Source: UKL13-3 sp964392775
GTDB lineage: Bacteria; Bacteroidota; Bacteroidia; UKL13-3
NCBI GenBank assembly: GCA_964392775.1
Contig: CAYMRD010000007.1
Coordinates: 62,001-126,000, forward strand
DNA length: 64,000 bases
Reading direction: 5' to 3'
Shown: positions 25,426-33,816 of the stretch, in pieces
How the letters are laid out: each line of letters opens with the position of its first letter
Numbering within the stretch: position 1 is the stretch's first letter
Notes under the pieces: model-generated
Told to the model about the DNA's origin: nothing
Databases searched by the model: none
Seen by the model: the letters and a program-made list of their open reading frames with translations, nothing else
Translations under genes and position numbers: made by a program

Positions 25426-25659
25426 ATGACAAATGCAACATTGAAAAAAGAAGTGCTTGCAGAAATTTCAAAAGCAGACACCCGTGTACTTAAGATGGTA
25501 CATGCCATGCTGCAAGCAAATAAAGAATATGACTTTTGGGAGGATATTCCGGAACAGGTAAAAAAGGATGTTGATCTGGCCATAAAAGAATCAGAAAAAG
25601 GGTTGGGCAAATCACATGAAGAGGTGATGCTGAAATACAAAAAATGGCTTACAAAATAA
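25426..25659 (+). CDS. RelB/ParD-like antitoxin of a type II toxin-antitoxin locus
   Basis: A 77-aa protein (MTNATLKKEVLAEISKADTRVLKMVHAML) with an N-terminal helical part and an amphipathic C-terminus (LAIKESEKGLGKSHEEVMLKYKKWL), the pattern of small antitoxins paired with ParE/RelE toxins. Its last 16 bases overlap the ATG of a ParE/RelE-like reading frame, which is broken. The antitoxin is intact. It may be a remnant or may still act on related toxins. Confidence 0.8.
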   Translation: MTNATLKKEVLAEISKADTRVLKMVHAMLQANKEYDFWEDIPEQVKKDVDLAIKESEKGLGKSHEEVMLKYKKWLTK

Positions 25660-25921
25660 CTTGGTTGCCCACGACCGAAAAGAGGTTCAATCAGATCATT
25701 GCATACCTTGAGAAGGAATGGACAATAAAGGAGATTGAAGCCCTTCTTCAGAAAACCAATGATGTGCCTAAGTGTCTCACCCCTAACCTTCCGAAAATCT
25801 CCAAGCAAAAAAATACATGAAGTTTTAGTTACCAAACACAATTTGTTGTTATATCGCGTCAAAGGAAAACGGGTTGAGCTTTGACACAAGACAGCATCCA
25901 ACAAAAAAGTTTAGAAAATAA
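25644..25921 (+). pseudogene. decayed ParE/RelE-like toxin gene
   Basis: The first frame encodes MAYKITWLPTTEKRFNQIIAYLEKEWTIKEIEALLQKTND and stops at a TGA after 58 residues. Shifting by +1 near 25780 recovers FRKSPSKKIHEVLVTKHNLLLYRVKGKRVEL. After a further shift near 25880, FDTRQHPTKKFRK follows and ends at TAA 25919-25921. Together the three pieces make one ParE/RelE-type toxin in the expected order, so at least two small deletions have inactivated the gene. Confidence 0.85.
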
Positions 25922-25923
25922 CC

Positions 25924-28182
25924 ATGAGTACACTTAAAGAAGACGCATTAAAATACCACAGCAAAGGCCGTCCCGGTAAAATAGAAGTTATTCCAACCAA
26001 ACCCACCAATACCAAACGCGATTTGAGTTTGGCGTATTCACCGGGTGTTGCCGAACCTTGTTTGGAGATTGCAGCCAATGTAGAGGATGTATACAAATAC
26101 ACGGCCAAGGGAAACCTCGTAGCTGTTATCTCCAACGGAACAGCCGTGTTGGGTTTGGGTGATATTGGCCCCGAAGCCTCTAAGCCTGTGATGGAAGGCA
26201 AGGGCGTGTTGTTCAAAATTTTTGCCGATATTGATGTGTTCGATATTGAAGTTGATACCAAAGATACCGAAGAGTTTATCCGCACCGTGAAGGCCATCAG
26301 TCCAACATTTGGCGGAATCAACCTCGAAGATATCAAAGCGCCTGAGTGTTTTGAAATTGAACAACGTCTCAAGGAAGAGCTCGATATTCCAATCATGCAT
26401 GATGACCAGCACGGAACGGCCATCATCGTAGGCGCTGCGCTTATCAACGGGTTGGAGTTGGTGAAGAAAAAAATCGGAGAGGTACGTGTGGTGTTCAACG
26501 GTGCAGGAGCATCAGCCATCTCATGTGCCAAGCTGGTTGTTTCCCTGGGTGTAAATCCTAAAAACCTGGTGATGTGCGACAGCAAAGGTGTGATTCGCAA
26601 AGACAGTCCGAACCTCGACATTACCAAACAGCAATTTGCAACAGACTTAAACATCCACACACTTGAAGATGCTATGAAAGGTGCTGATGTATTTGTGGGT
26701 TTATCCAAAGCCAATGTGCTTTCGCAGGATATGGTGCGCAGCATGGCCAAAGATTGTATGGTGTTTGCTTTGGCAAACCCTGACCCGGAGATTGCTTATG
26801 ATCTTGCCATTGCATCACGCAAGGATATTATTCTGGCAACAGGCCGCAGCGATTATCCTAATCAGGTAAACAATGTACTGGGTTTCCCGTACATCTTCCG
26901 TGGAGCGTTGGATGTGCGCGCCACCAAAATCAATGAAGAAATGAAAATTGCTGCCGTGCACGCGTTGGCGCAATTAACCAAAGAGCCGGTTCCCGAAATT
27001 GTGAACATGGCATACAACGAAAAAGCCATCACTTTCGGGCCGAAATATTTGATTCCCAAACCGCTTGACCCGCGCCTGATTACAACCGTTTCACCGGCTG
27101 TGGCAAAAGCAGCTATGGATAGTGGTGTGGCCCGTCACCCGATTACGGATTGGGAAGCATACAACAATGAGTTGCTGGCCCGTTTGGGTAAGGAGAGCAA
27201 TTTTATCCGTGTAATCGGAAACAAAGCCCGATCAAACCCTAAACGTGTGGTATTTGCCGAAGCTGATAACTATAAAATTTTGCGTGCCGCACAGGTGGTG
27301 AAAGAAGAAGGAATTGCCATTCCGATTTTGTTGGGTAACAAAGAAAAAATTGAAACCATCATCCGCGAAAACAAAATTAACCTCGGGGGAGTACAAATTA
27401 TTGACCCGTTAATGGAGGACGAAAAACGCACGGCTTATGCCAAATTGTTTTTTGAACGCAGACAACGCAAAGGCATTACCTTGTATGAGGCCAATAAACT
27501 GATGCGCGACCGTAACCATTATGCTCCTATGATGGTGGACTTAGGTGAGGCAGATGCGATGATTTCGGGGCTGACTAAAAACTATGCAAGCACAATCAAA
27601 CCGGCATTGCAAATTTTGGGTAAAGAAGAAGGTATTGATAAAGTGGCCGGGATGTATGTTGTATTAAGCAGCAAAGGCATGTTGTTCTTCTCCGACACAA
27701 CCGTAAACATTGACCCGAATACGCAAGATATTGTGGACATCACCAAACTTACCTACGATGCAGTGAAGAAGTTTAATGTGCAGCCACGTATCGCGTTGTT
27801 GTCGTATTCCAACTTTGGTTCATCAGACGGGGAGATTCCACGCAAGATGGCTGATGCCCACAAAATTTTGAAGAAGAAATATCCGGAGATGATAGTGGAT
27901 GGAGATATTCAGGCTAATATGGCGCTTAACCAAAAGATGTTGCAGGAAAACTTTCCGTTCAGCGAATTGTGCGGAGAGCCGGTTAATACCCTGATTGTGC
28001 CTAACCTTGCTTCGGGTAATATCACATATAAACTGATGCAGGAGCTGGGTTCGGCTGAAGCCATTGGTCCGGTATTGCTGGGCTTGAAAAAATCGGCCCA
28101 TGTATTGCAACTGGGCAGCAGCGTGCGCGAAATTGTGAACATGGTGATTGTGGCTGTGGTTGATGCGCAAAGCAAAGAGTAG
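25924..28182 (+). CDS. maeB: NADP-dependent malic enzyme with phosphotransacetylase-like domain (MaeB type)
   Basis: A 752-aa two-domain enzyme that decarboxylates malate to pyruvate, supplying NADPH. Residues 1-420 are malic enzyme, with YSPGVAEPCLEIA, GNLVAVISNGTAVLGLGDIGP, FGGINLEDIKAPECFEIE, DDQHGTAII and the Rossmann stretch VRVVFNGAGASAIS. Residues 430-752 are the phosphate acetyltransferase-like domain, usually regulatory (acetyl-CoA sensing) in this family. Start ATG 25924 is 2 bases after the toxin relic. A strong terminator follows. Confidence 0.95.
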   Translation: MSTLKEDALKYHSKGRPGKIEVIPTKPTNTKRDLSLAYSPGVAEPCLEIAANVEDVYKYTAKGNLVAVISNGTAVLGLGDIGPEASKPVMEGKGVLFKIFADIDVFDIEVDTKDTEEFIRTVKAISPTFGGINLEDIKAPECFEIEQRLKEELDIPIMHDDQHGTAIIVGAALINGLELVKKKIGEVRVVFNGAGASAISCAKLVVSLGVNPKNLVMCDSKGVIRKDSPNLDITKQQFATDLNIHTLEDAMKGADVFVGLSKANVLSQDMVRSMAKDCMVFALANPDPEIAYDLAIASRKDIILATGRSDYPNQVNNVLGFPYIFRGALDVRATKINEEMKIAAVHALAQLTKEPVPEIVNMAYNEKAITFGPKYLIPKPLDPRLITTVSPAVAKAAMDSGVARHPITDWEAYNNELLARLGKESNFIRVIGNKARSNPKRVVFAEADNYKILRAAQVVKEEGIAIPILLGNKEKIETIIRENKINLGGVQIIDPLMEDEKRTAYAKLFFERRQRKGITLYEANKLMRDRNHYAPMMVDLGEADAMISGLTKNYASTIKPALQILGKEEGIDKVAGMYVVLSSKGMLFFSDTTVNIDPNTQDIVDITKLTYDAVKKFNVQPRIALLSYSNFGSSDGEIPRKMADAHKILKKKYPEMIVDGDIQANMALNQKMLQENFPFSELCGEPVNTLIVPNLASGNITYKLMQELGSAEAIGPVLLGLKKSAHVLQLGSSVREIVNMVIVAVVDAQSKE

Positions 28183-28207
28183 CCGTAGCCGCTAACAGTA
28201 TGACCGT

Positions 28208-28242
28208 AGCCGTTCTGTAACCTGTGCAGAACGGCTTTTTTG
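28208..28242 (+). terminator. terminator after malic enzyme
   Basis: AGCCGTTCTG pairs with CAGAACGGCT (10 bp) and is followed by a run of T. Confidence 0.9.
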
Positions 28243-28343
28243 CGTGTAAAAATGGGGAAAGCATAAATTGTTTTTGTAAAAACCGCAATAGCGCTTTCAT
28301 TTCCATTCTGTAAACATTGATTAGCCAAAGTTATTCAAATGAT

Positions 28344-28351
28344 TATTTTTG
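28344..28351 (+). promoter_or_regulatory. TATTTTTG promoter box of the methyltransferase gene
   Basis: A perfect TAnnTTTG box 36 bases upstream of ATG 28388. It overlaps the first in-frame TTG (28349), which therefore cannot be the start. Confidence 0.65.
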
Positions 28352-28387
28352 TCGCTTACTGAGTTGATAAAATTGACCGAACGAAAA

Positions 28388-29164
28388 ATGCACGACAGAG
28401 AAAGACCAAGTTTTGAAGACAGCAACAACGTAACCGTTCAACGTTGTTTTTTTGCATACGAATATGCCCGCGATTTTGTGAAGGGAAAAACCACAGCCGA
28501 TATTGGTTGTGCCGATGGATACGGAAGCCAGTATCTGGCTGATTATACTCAGAGTACCGTAGGTGTTGATTACAGCGAAGTAACGGTAGCTGAGGCTCGT
28601 CAAAAACATGCGGCCAAAACCAATCTTACGTTTAAAGCAGGCAGCGTTCCGCCTCTTCCGTTCGAAAGCGAAAGCATGGATGTGATTACGGCTTTTCAGT
28701 TCATCGAACATATCCATCCGCGTTTGGAGTTTATGAAAGAAGTTTACCGTGTATTGAAACCGGGAGGTGTGTTTTTGTGTTCAACGCCCAATATCAAAAT
28801 GAGCATTGCGCGCAACCCTTTCCATGTACACGAGTATACATTTGACGAAATGAAAGGGGAGGTGTCGCAAGTGTTTGATACCTTTGAAATACAAGGCGTA
28901 CAAGGCACTGCAGTTGTCAATAAATACTACGAAGACAATGCGCGCTGGGCAAAAAAAATATTGAGACTTGATCCATTGGGGATTCATAAAATCATTCCTG
29001 CAAGCTGGCTTGTTGCACCGTATAATTTTTTAACCTCATTGATGCGCAAGGACCTGAAAACACAAAATACTGATACGCTGAACATCACAACCAAAGACTT
29101 TTTCTTAACCACCGACCGCCTCGATTTTACCTGGGATATTTTTGTGGTGGCCAGAAAGAAGTAA
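28388..29164 (+). CDS. class I SAM-dependent methyltransferase
   Basis: A 258-aa cytosolic protein with the SAM-binding motif TADIGCADGYGSQYLA (about residue 38), an acidic loop VGVDYSEVTVAEA, and the post-motif stretches SMDVITAFQFIEHI and VYRVLKPGGVFLCSTPN. This is Methyltransf_11 type. The acceptor cannot be read from sequence. The open frame extends to 28349, but the promoter box overlaps that codon, so ATG 28388 is chosen. Confidence 0.88.
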   Translation: MHDRERPSFEDSNNVTVQRCFFAYEYARDFVKGKTTADIGCADGYGSQYLADYTQSTVGVDYSEVTVAEARQKHAAKTNLTFKAGSVPPLPFESESMDVITAFQFIEHIHPRLEFMKEVYRVLKPGGVFLCSTPNIKMSIARNPFHVHEYTFDEMKGEVSQVFDTFEIQGVQGTAVVNKYYEDNARWAKKILRLDPLGIHKIIPASWLVAPYNFLTSLMRKDLKTQNTDTLNITTKDFFLTTDRLDFTWDIFVVARKK

Positions 29165-29215
29165 ATCAGTTAATATGTTAATGATGTTGATTGGTTGAAG
29201 AGAAATACCCGCTGA

Positions 29216-29602
29216 ATGAAAGCACTGTTTTCCCTTTTGTGTTTGATGTTGGCATGGCCTTTGGTGGCGCAACCACCAACCTATACCGAACAGCAAAAAA
29301 CAGATCACCTGATTGTGTTTGTACGCAACCTGAAAGGCTCAACTTTTATCCGCAATGGAACCGGACATACCCCCGTTGAGGCGGCCAACCACCTTCAATA
29401 CAAACGCGAGAAAGCGGGTTCCCGCCTAAAAACTGCCCGCGATTTTATTGACAAGGTTGCAACCCAATCATCCATTAGCGGAAAACCCTATATGATTGTG
29501 TTTGCGAATGGAAAAGAATTTCCGGCATCAATGGTGCTCACCAATGAACTGAATAAACTGGAAGCGGGAAAAGTAGCGCTGTTGTTATTATTAAACCATT
29601 GA
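29216..29602 (+). CDS. secreted DUF5329-like protein
   Basis: A 128-aa protein with a signal peptide (LAWPLVAQP). Its pattern FIRNGTGHTPVEAANHLQYKREKAGSRLKTARDFIDKVATQSSISGKPY matches the DUF5329 family as I recall it. The function is unknown. It stands alone between the methyltransferase and a convergent small operon. Confidence 0.75.
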   Translation: MKALFSLLCLMLAWPLVAQPPTYTEQQKTDHLIVFVRNLKGSTFIRNGTGHTPVEAANHLQYKREKAGSRLKTARDFIDKVATQSSISGKPYMIVFANGKEFPASMVLTNELNKLEAGKVALLLLLNH

Positions 29603-29631
29603 AGAGAAAAGAGTAGAATGGAAAGAATCTG

Positions 29632-30147
29632 TTAGTAGCTGGCATTTCTTAGTTTGCTGATTCTTGCATTAATTGAAGGTATATTTTCCTGTTCAACTTC
29701 TTTCAGTGTCAGGTTAAAATCCTGTATCCATTCTTCGTTACTTCGTACAATATGATGTAGTCCCTGCAACGAGTTTACTCTTACTATTCTGCTCTCCTTT
29801 TTGTCGTTTGCCCAATTAGTCAAAGTTTTCCAAACGTTGCTGATTTCTTTTTTCGTTAAGTCAAGCCGGGACACCAATAATGCCAAATGCCATTTTAGCT
29901 CAATGTCTTTTGCTTTGTTGCAAAGTGTCAGAATATCGTCTTTGTGTTGATACAGGTAATCAGGTTTGTTTACGGTAATTTTTTCGATTGCATCGGCTGC
30001 CCGCATAACAACAAGCCTGTCCTCATGAAGTAGGCATTGAAAAAGGTCATCAAAATCTTTTTGAGTTTGAACTTTCAAAACAACAGCGTTACTTTTCCCA
30101 ATAGACCTTAAGTCACCACCGGATAATATTTTCTCAAACGCTGCCAC
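29632..30147 (-). CDS. conserved hypothetical protein, HEAT-like helical repeats
   Basis: A 171-aa all-helical cytosolic protein. Hydrophobic spacing such as LLHEDRLVVMRAADAIEKITV and HLALLVSRLDLTKKEISNVWKTL suggests three or four HEAT/ARM-like repeats, which usually bind other proteins. No catalytic motif is visible. It starts 22 bases after a 46-aa gene on the same strand. This small operon is flanked by convergent and opposed genes and may be an accessory insertion. Confidence 0.7.
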   Translation of the reverse strand: MAAFEKILSGGDLRSIGKSNAVVLKVQTQKDFDDLFQCLLHEDRLVVMRAADAIEKITVNKPDYLYQHKDDILTLCNKAKDIELKWHLALLVSRLDLTKKEISNVWKTLTNWANDKKESRIVRVNSLQGLHHIVRSNEEWIQDFNLTLKEVEQENIPSINARISKLRNASY

Positions 30148-30169
30148 TAAACTTCAATGCTTAATACCT

Positions 30170-30310
30170 TTACTTTTCACTTAGGAGCTTTTCCGGTATT
30201 GGTCTGCAATTACAATTTTTTTGATGGGCTAAATGCCATTTAACCCGTTCTTCAAATTTTGCATTCTCAGGCATTTTATTTTTCTCATGCCATTCCCTGT
30301 TAATTTTCAT
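30170..30310 (-). CDS. small conserved protein of 46 aa (Cys-rich RPIP motif)
   Basis: A short frame not usually called by gene finders at this length. It runs from ATG at 30310 to TAA at 30170 and begins MKINREWHEKNKMPENAKF. It continues with VKWHLAHQKNCNCRPIP and ends KLLSEK. I recognise the pattern of small uncharacterised bacterial proteins with an EWH...NKMP start, a HLAHQKxCxCRPIP core and no known role; the two Cys and two His could bind a metal. It sits 22 bases upstream of the HEAT-like gene in the same direction, so the two are probably one operon. Confidence 0.7.
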   Translation of the reverse strand: MKINREWHEKNKMPENAKFEERVKWHLAHQKNCNCRPIPEKLLSEK

Positions 30311-30484
30311 CACTATCTTATTTTCTTGTTGAGCAAATAATCCATTGTGTATTCTGCGGGAAACAACATTACAGAATCTTCCCGATAATCATTATTTGTG
30401 ATGTGGATGATTATTGGCCTATGGGTATTCCATCAAAAGTGTCTGAATCGGAAACAAAAAGATTAGGAGCGAAAAAAGATTGTT

Positions 30485-30518
30485 GGTGCGATTGTTCTGT
30501 CAATCGCACCCGGGAATC
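30485..30518 (-). terminator. terminator of the cyclophilin gene
   Basis: GGTGCGATTG/CAATCGCACC forms a perfect 10-bp stem with a 6-base loop, just downstream of the minus-strand gene's stop (30520). A T-rich run (ATCTTTTTT on the minus strand) follows after a few bases. Confidence 0.7.
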
Positions 30519-30519
30519 A

Positions 30520-31122
30520 TTATTTGTTTCGCAACTCTTCAAACACCTTTTCAGCCTTGAACTTTTTAGCGCCTTTACCTTTGCGAATAATTTTAATATG
30601 GGTGATGGTATCGTCTTGCTGAATGGCATTCACCACTTCTTGTCCGGTTATTACATGTCCAAAAATGGTGTGACGGTCGTTGAGCCAGGACGTTTCCTTA
30701 TGGGTAATAAAAAACTGGCTTCCGTTGGTAGCCGGTCCGGCATTGGCCATTGCCAAAATACCCGGTCCGGTAAACCTGAACTCAGGCACAAACTCATCTT
30801 TAAATGAATAGCCCGGTCCGCCTTGTCCGTTACCCAACGGGTCTCCCCCCTGAATCATAAAATTAGCAATCACCCGGTGAAACTTTAACCCATCATAGTA
30901 TGGTGTACCTGCCGGTTTGGCGGTATTGGCAATTTTACCCTCGGAAAGGCCAACAAAATTGGCAACCGTTAAGGGGGTTTTTTCAAATTCAAGTTTAAGC
31001 AGGATATTGCCTTTGCTGGTTTGGATTTCGGCATAAAAGCCGTTTTCGAGTTTTGGTTTTTTAGCCTCGGTGTTTGATACTGCTGCAATGAGTATCGTCA
31101 ATGCTAAGAATAGTTTTTTCAT
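30520..31122 (-). CDS. secreted cyclophilin-type peptidyl-prolyl isomerase
   Basis: A 200-aa protein with a signal peptide (LTILIAAVSNTEA) and a single cyclophilin domain. Catalytic-site stretches are FHRVIANFMIQGGDP (Arg/Phe/Met/Gln), GPGILAMANAGPATNGSQFFIT and WLNDRHTIFGHVITG. It should catalyse proline isomerisation in the periplasm. TTTG ends 4 bases before its ATG, so its message may be almost leaderless. Cassette D is inserted about 70 bases upstream. Confidence 0.92.
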   Translation of the reverse strand: MKKLFLALTILIAAVSNTEAKKPKLENGFYAEIQTSKGNILLKLEFEKTPLTVANFVGLSEGKIANTAKPAGTPYYDGLKFHRVIANFMIQGGDPLGNGQGGPGYSFKDEFVPEFRFTGPGILAMANAGPATNGSQFFITHKETSWLNDRHTIFGHVITGQEVVNAIQQDDTITHIKIIRKGKGAKKFKAEKVFEELRNK

Positions 31123-31258
31123 GATGCAAAAATTAACATAAGTTGAAGCGGCAAGAAAGCAAAAACCTAAAAATTATAAAAATATGGCTGTTATGCGTCA
31201 TACCGCAGAAGGTTTGTAGATTGCAAAATAATGACACTTTAAAAAAGAAATACAAATA

Positions 31259-32284
31259 ATGAATTCCAAACTTCTTAAGACCATAAATTATTTATCCATC
31301 ACCATTACAGTTGTCTTAACAATAATCTTCTTTGTTAATCTAACTGGCAACTCTCTATATAGAAATGATAGTCGTTTTTTGACAACGATACCCTACCTTA
31401 TTTCACAACCTTTAATGGTTATTTTCTCCATAATTATTACAATAAAAACCCATCAGCAAAAAGGTGTTATGCTGTTTGCATTGTTCCTCTCATTAATATC
31501 AACGGATTGGATAATTCAATTCTTACGATTGATGAATGCTGACTGGATACCTCTTATATGGTTATTAATAACTAATGCTTTAACAGCAACGGTTTACATA
31601 AAATCGTTACAAAGTTTTCCGAGACAAATTACAAAACAAGATATAATATCAGTATTCCCAAAAAACAAAATAGCATCTGGATATATAAACTGGGCAATAA
31701 AGGATTCTACTTGGCTAGTATTCCCATTAATAGTAGTAGGATTTACATATTTAAATATCAATGACAAGTTGAATGATTTATTCGTATTACTTACCGCATT
31801 GTTATGCTTGTATGTCAATTATAAAACATCAGCTACAATAGAAAGAAATAAAATATTGTGGCTATTCTGGGGTTTGATTTCTTTTACTTTTCTGGCGATT
31901 ATTCAATCTATATTGTATTTCAGCACAACGGAAATTTCACTTATTGTTAGACTGATATTTAATATTTTTATGACATTTGTGCTTCTATTATCACTGGTGA
32001 TGAGTTTATTCTTTTCAAATACTTTTGATACTGGTATACTATTAAGGCGAACAATTGTAGATGGTTTTGTATTTATTATAATTATCCTAATGTATAATAC
32101 TGTAGAACATTATCTTTTACATTGGCTTTCGCACAAATTAGAAATATCAGATGCTTTATTGTCCTCCTTATTATCGGGAATATTTGTATTGGCATTTAGT
32201 CCGCTTCATCATAAGTTTATGAGTTTTTTAGAGAAAAAAGTAAAAAAGCAACCGCTTGAACACATAGAAAGTACGCACGCATAA
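31259..32284 (+). CDS. polytopic membrane protein of unknown function (cassette gene)
   Basis: A 341-aa protein with about nine or ten hydrophobic helices spread over the full length and a short basic C-terminal tail (LEKKVKKQPLEHIE). The last part, RRTIVDGFVFIIIILMYNTVEHYLL...FSPLHHKFMSFLEKKV, resembles the membrane-to-cytoplasm region of some sensor histidine kinases, but no kinase domain follows. It may be a stand-alone sensor-like module. No conserved catalytic motif is seen. The stop codon TAA (32282-32284) is part of the attC-like core GCATAAC. Codon use is markedly AT-rich relative to tatC next to it. Confidence 0.75.
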   Translation: MNSKLLKTINYLSITITVVLTIIFFVNLTGNSLYRNDSRFLTTIPYLISQPLMVIFSIIITIKTHQQKGVMLFALFLSLISTDWIIQFLRLMNADWIPLIWLLITNALTATVYIKSLQSFPRQITKQDIISVFPKNKIASGYINWAIKDSTWLVFPLIVVGFTYLNINDKLNDLFVLLTALLCLYVNYKTSATIERNKILWLFWGLISFTFLAIIQSILYFSTTEISLIVRLIFNIFMTFVLLLSLVMSLFFSNTFDTGILLRRTIVDGFVFIIIILMYNTVEHYLLHWLSHKLEISDALLSSLLSGIFVLAFSPLHHKFMSFLEKKVKKQPLEHIESTHA

Positions 32285-32405
32285 CACAGGTTTTGCGTCA
32301 GGCGGGGCGAACAGCTTCGTATGACAGTTTTTCGTAAATTTGAAGTTTCGGCTTCGTAAGAAAGTTTGGTGGTAAAAACCCGCCCGAACGCAAAGCCCGA
32401 AACCG
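32277..32405 (+). repeat. attC-like recombination site D
   Basis: A 129-base site that begins ACGCATAAC and ends CCCGAAACCG. The arms GGTTTTGCGTCAGGCGGG and CCCGCCCGAACGCAAAGCC pair well. The inner part (AGCTTCGTATGACAG, AAATTTGAAGTT, GGCTTCGTAAGAAAGTT, GGTGGTAAAAACCC) aligns with site C and, more loosely, site B. Confidence 0.68.
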
Positions 32406-32432
32406 AATACTTACGGTTTGAATAGAAAGGAG

Positions 32433-32457
32433 TTAACCGCAGGTGCGCTGCGGTTAA
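32433..32457. repeat. perfect 10-bp stem-loop upstream of tatC
   Basis: TTAACCGCAG and CTGCGGTTAA flank a 5-base loop and are followed by TTCTGCGTCTCTGC. It looks like a member of the ACCGCAGAGACGCAG-type intergenic repeats seen in many Bacteroidota. There is no clear T run, so it is probably not a terminator. Confidence 0.5.
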
Positions 32458-32521
32458 ATTCTGCGTCTCTGCAATAATTCTCTTTCAATCGGCTCGATAA
32501 ATATTATTTTCGTCCCACTTT

Positions 32522-33358
32522 ATGGCACTTGATCACATTGATGAAACGTTTGAAGACGAAAAAGAAATGAGCTTTTTCGATCATATTGATGCGCTGCGCG
32601 GGCATTTGTTCCGGTCGGCTATTGCTGTGGTTGCCCTTGCTGTGGTGGCATTTGTCAATAAATATCTGTTGTTCGATGTGATTTTGTTTGGTCCAACGCG
32701 CACCGACTTCTGGACTTATCGTTTATTATGTGATTTGTCGTACAGGTTTACCGGAAGCGACAGTTATTGCATTCACGAAATGGGTTTTGTGCTTTCCAAT
32801 ATTTCGATGTCGGGGCAATTTACCCAACATTTGTTCATTTCATTTATTGCAGGTATCATTCTGGCTTTCCCCTATATTCTGTGGGAGTTTTGGCGTTTTA
32901 TCAAACCGGCACTCAGCAAAAAGGAAATGACTTACGCCAAGGGTTTGGTGTTTTTTAGCTCGGTATTGTTTTTCACGGGAATTTTGTTCGGGTACTTCTT
33001 TCTCTCGCCCTTATCCATCAACTTTCTGGGCTCGTACCGGGTAAGTGATTTGGTGAGCAACGAAATCAATCTCGAATCCTATATCTCCTTTATTTCAACG
33101 TTAACCTTTGCCACAGGACTCATTTTTGAGATGCCTATTTTGGTATATTTCTTGGCTAAAATAGGATTGATGGGCAGCGCCTGGATGCGCAAAAACCGCA
33201 GGTATGCTGTGGTGGTGATTCTGATTTTGTCAGGTATACTCACTCCATCACCGGACGTGGCCAGTCAGATTATGATGTTTATTCCGCTATACGGTTTATA
33301 TGAACTTAGTATCTTTGTGGCCAAGGGCGTTGAACGCAATCAAAAAAGAAAAGTATAG
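32522..33358 (+). CDS. tatC: twin-arginine translocase subunit TatC
   Basis: TatC is the integral membrane receptor that recognises twin-arginine signal peptides and forms the Tat translocon with TatA/B. The 278-aa protein has six membrane segments and family features: an N-terminal FFDHIDALRGHLFRS (the usual MSFxxHLxELRxRL motif), ILAFPYILWEFWRFIKPALSKKE, and FEMPILVYFLAKIGL. A long second loop (about 60-100) is typical of the phylum. A TATTTTCG box-like sequence lies 9 bases before the ATG. rpiB follows after 23 bases. Confidence 0.95.
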   Translation: MALDHIDETFEDEKEMSFFDHIDALRGHLFRSAIAVVALAVVAFVNKYLLFDVILFGPTRTDFWTYRLLCDLSYRFTGSDSYCIHEMGFVLSNISMSGQFTQHLFISFIAGIILAFPYILWEFWRFIKPALSKKEMTYAKGLVFFSSVLFFTGILFGYFFLSPLSINFLGSYRVSDLVSNEINLESYISFISTLTFATGLIFEMPILVYFLAKIGLMGSAWMRKNRRYAVVVILILSGILTPSPDVASQIMMFIPLYGLYELSIFVAKGVERNQKRKV

Positions 33359-33381
33359 TACCACCACCTAAACACAGTCGT

Positions 33382-33813
33382 ATGAAAATAGCAATTGGAG
33401 GCGATCATGCCGGATTTATGTACAAGCAGGCCATCACGGAAATGCTGACGGCACAAGGACATGTGGTAACGGATTTTGGTCCGGATTCGGAAGCATCTGT
33501 TGATTATCCCGACCACGCGCACCCGTTGGCTTTATCGGTTGAAAAAGGCGAAACAGAATTGGGCATCTTGATTTGCGGAAGCGGAAATGGTGTAGCCATC
33601 ACTGCCAACAAACATCAGGGTATTCGTGCGGCTTTGTGCTGGAACGAAGAACTGGGCAGATTAGCCCGCCTGCATAACAATGCCAATGTATTGTGTTTGC
33701 CGGCTCGTTTTGTAGACCTAGCTTTGGCCAAAAATATTGTGACAGCATTTTTAACGGCACAGTTCGAAGGTGGTCGCCACCAAAACCGTGTGGCTAAGAT
33801 TGCCTGTGCGTAA
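33382..33813 (+). CDS. rpiB: ribose-5-phosphate isomerase B
   Basis: A 143-aa RpiB/LacAB-family sugar isomerase interconverting ribose 5-phosphate and ribulose 5-phosphate in the pentose phosphate pathway. Motifs are IAIGGDHAGF at the N-terminus, DFGPDSEASVDYPDHAHPLA, and GILICGSGNGVAITANK with the catalytic Cys (about residue 65). It lies in an operon-like row between tatC and the HD hydrolase gene. Confidence 0.95.
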   Translation: MKIAIGGDHAGFMYKQAITEMLTAQGHVVTDFGPDSEASVDYPDHAHPLALSVEKGETELGILICGSGNGVAITANKHQGIRAALCWNEELGRLARLHNNANVLCLPARFVDLALAKNIVTAFLTAQFEGGRHQNRVAKIACA

Positions 33814-33816
33814 TTG

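Larger units (their letters stand above)
31191..32405 (+). mobile_element. integron-like gene cassette D (single membrane-protein gene + attC-like site)
   Basis: The left end GTTATGCGT (31190-31198) is the exact complement of ACGCATAAC (32277-32285), which opens its attC-like site. The right crossover is G32405, after GAAACCG as in the other two sites. The next bases are AATAC rather than TT, so the insertion was into a non-canonical chromosomal site between two divergent promoters. The gene inside is strongly AT-rich. Confidence 0.6.

Noticed and set aside
28189..28198. CCGCTAACAG after the malic enzyme gene, like the start of site B
   Set aside because: No matching right arm, no RAACCG|TT end and no complementary left core were found; it is part of the terminator upstream region and probably chance.
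30357..30394. Possible pseudoknot (ATTCTG, CGGGAA, CAGAAT, TTCCCG in interleaved order) upstream of the 46-aa gene
   Set aside because: The stems are only 6 bp, and such a pattern can arise by chance; there is no conserved riboswitch core.
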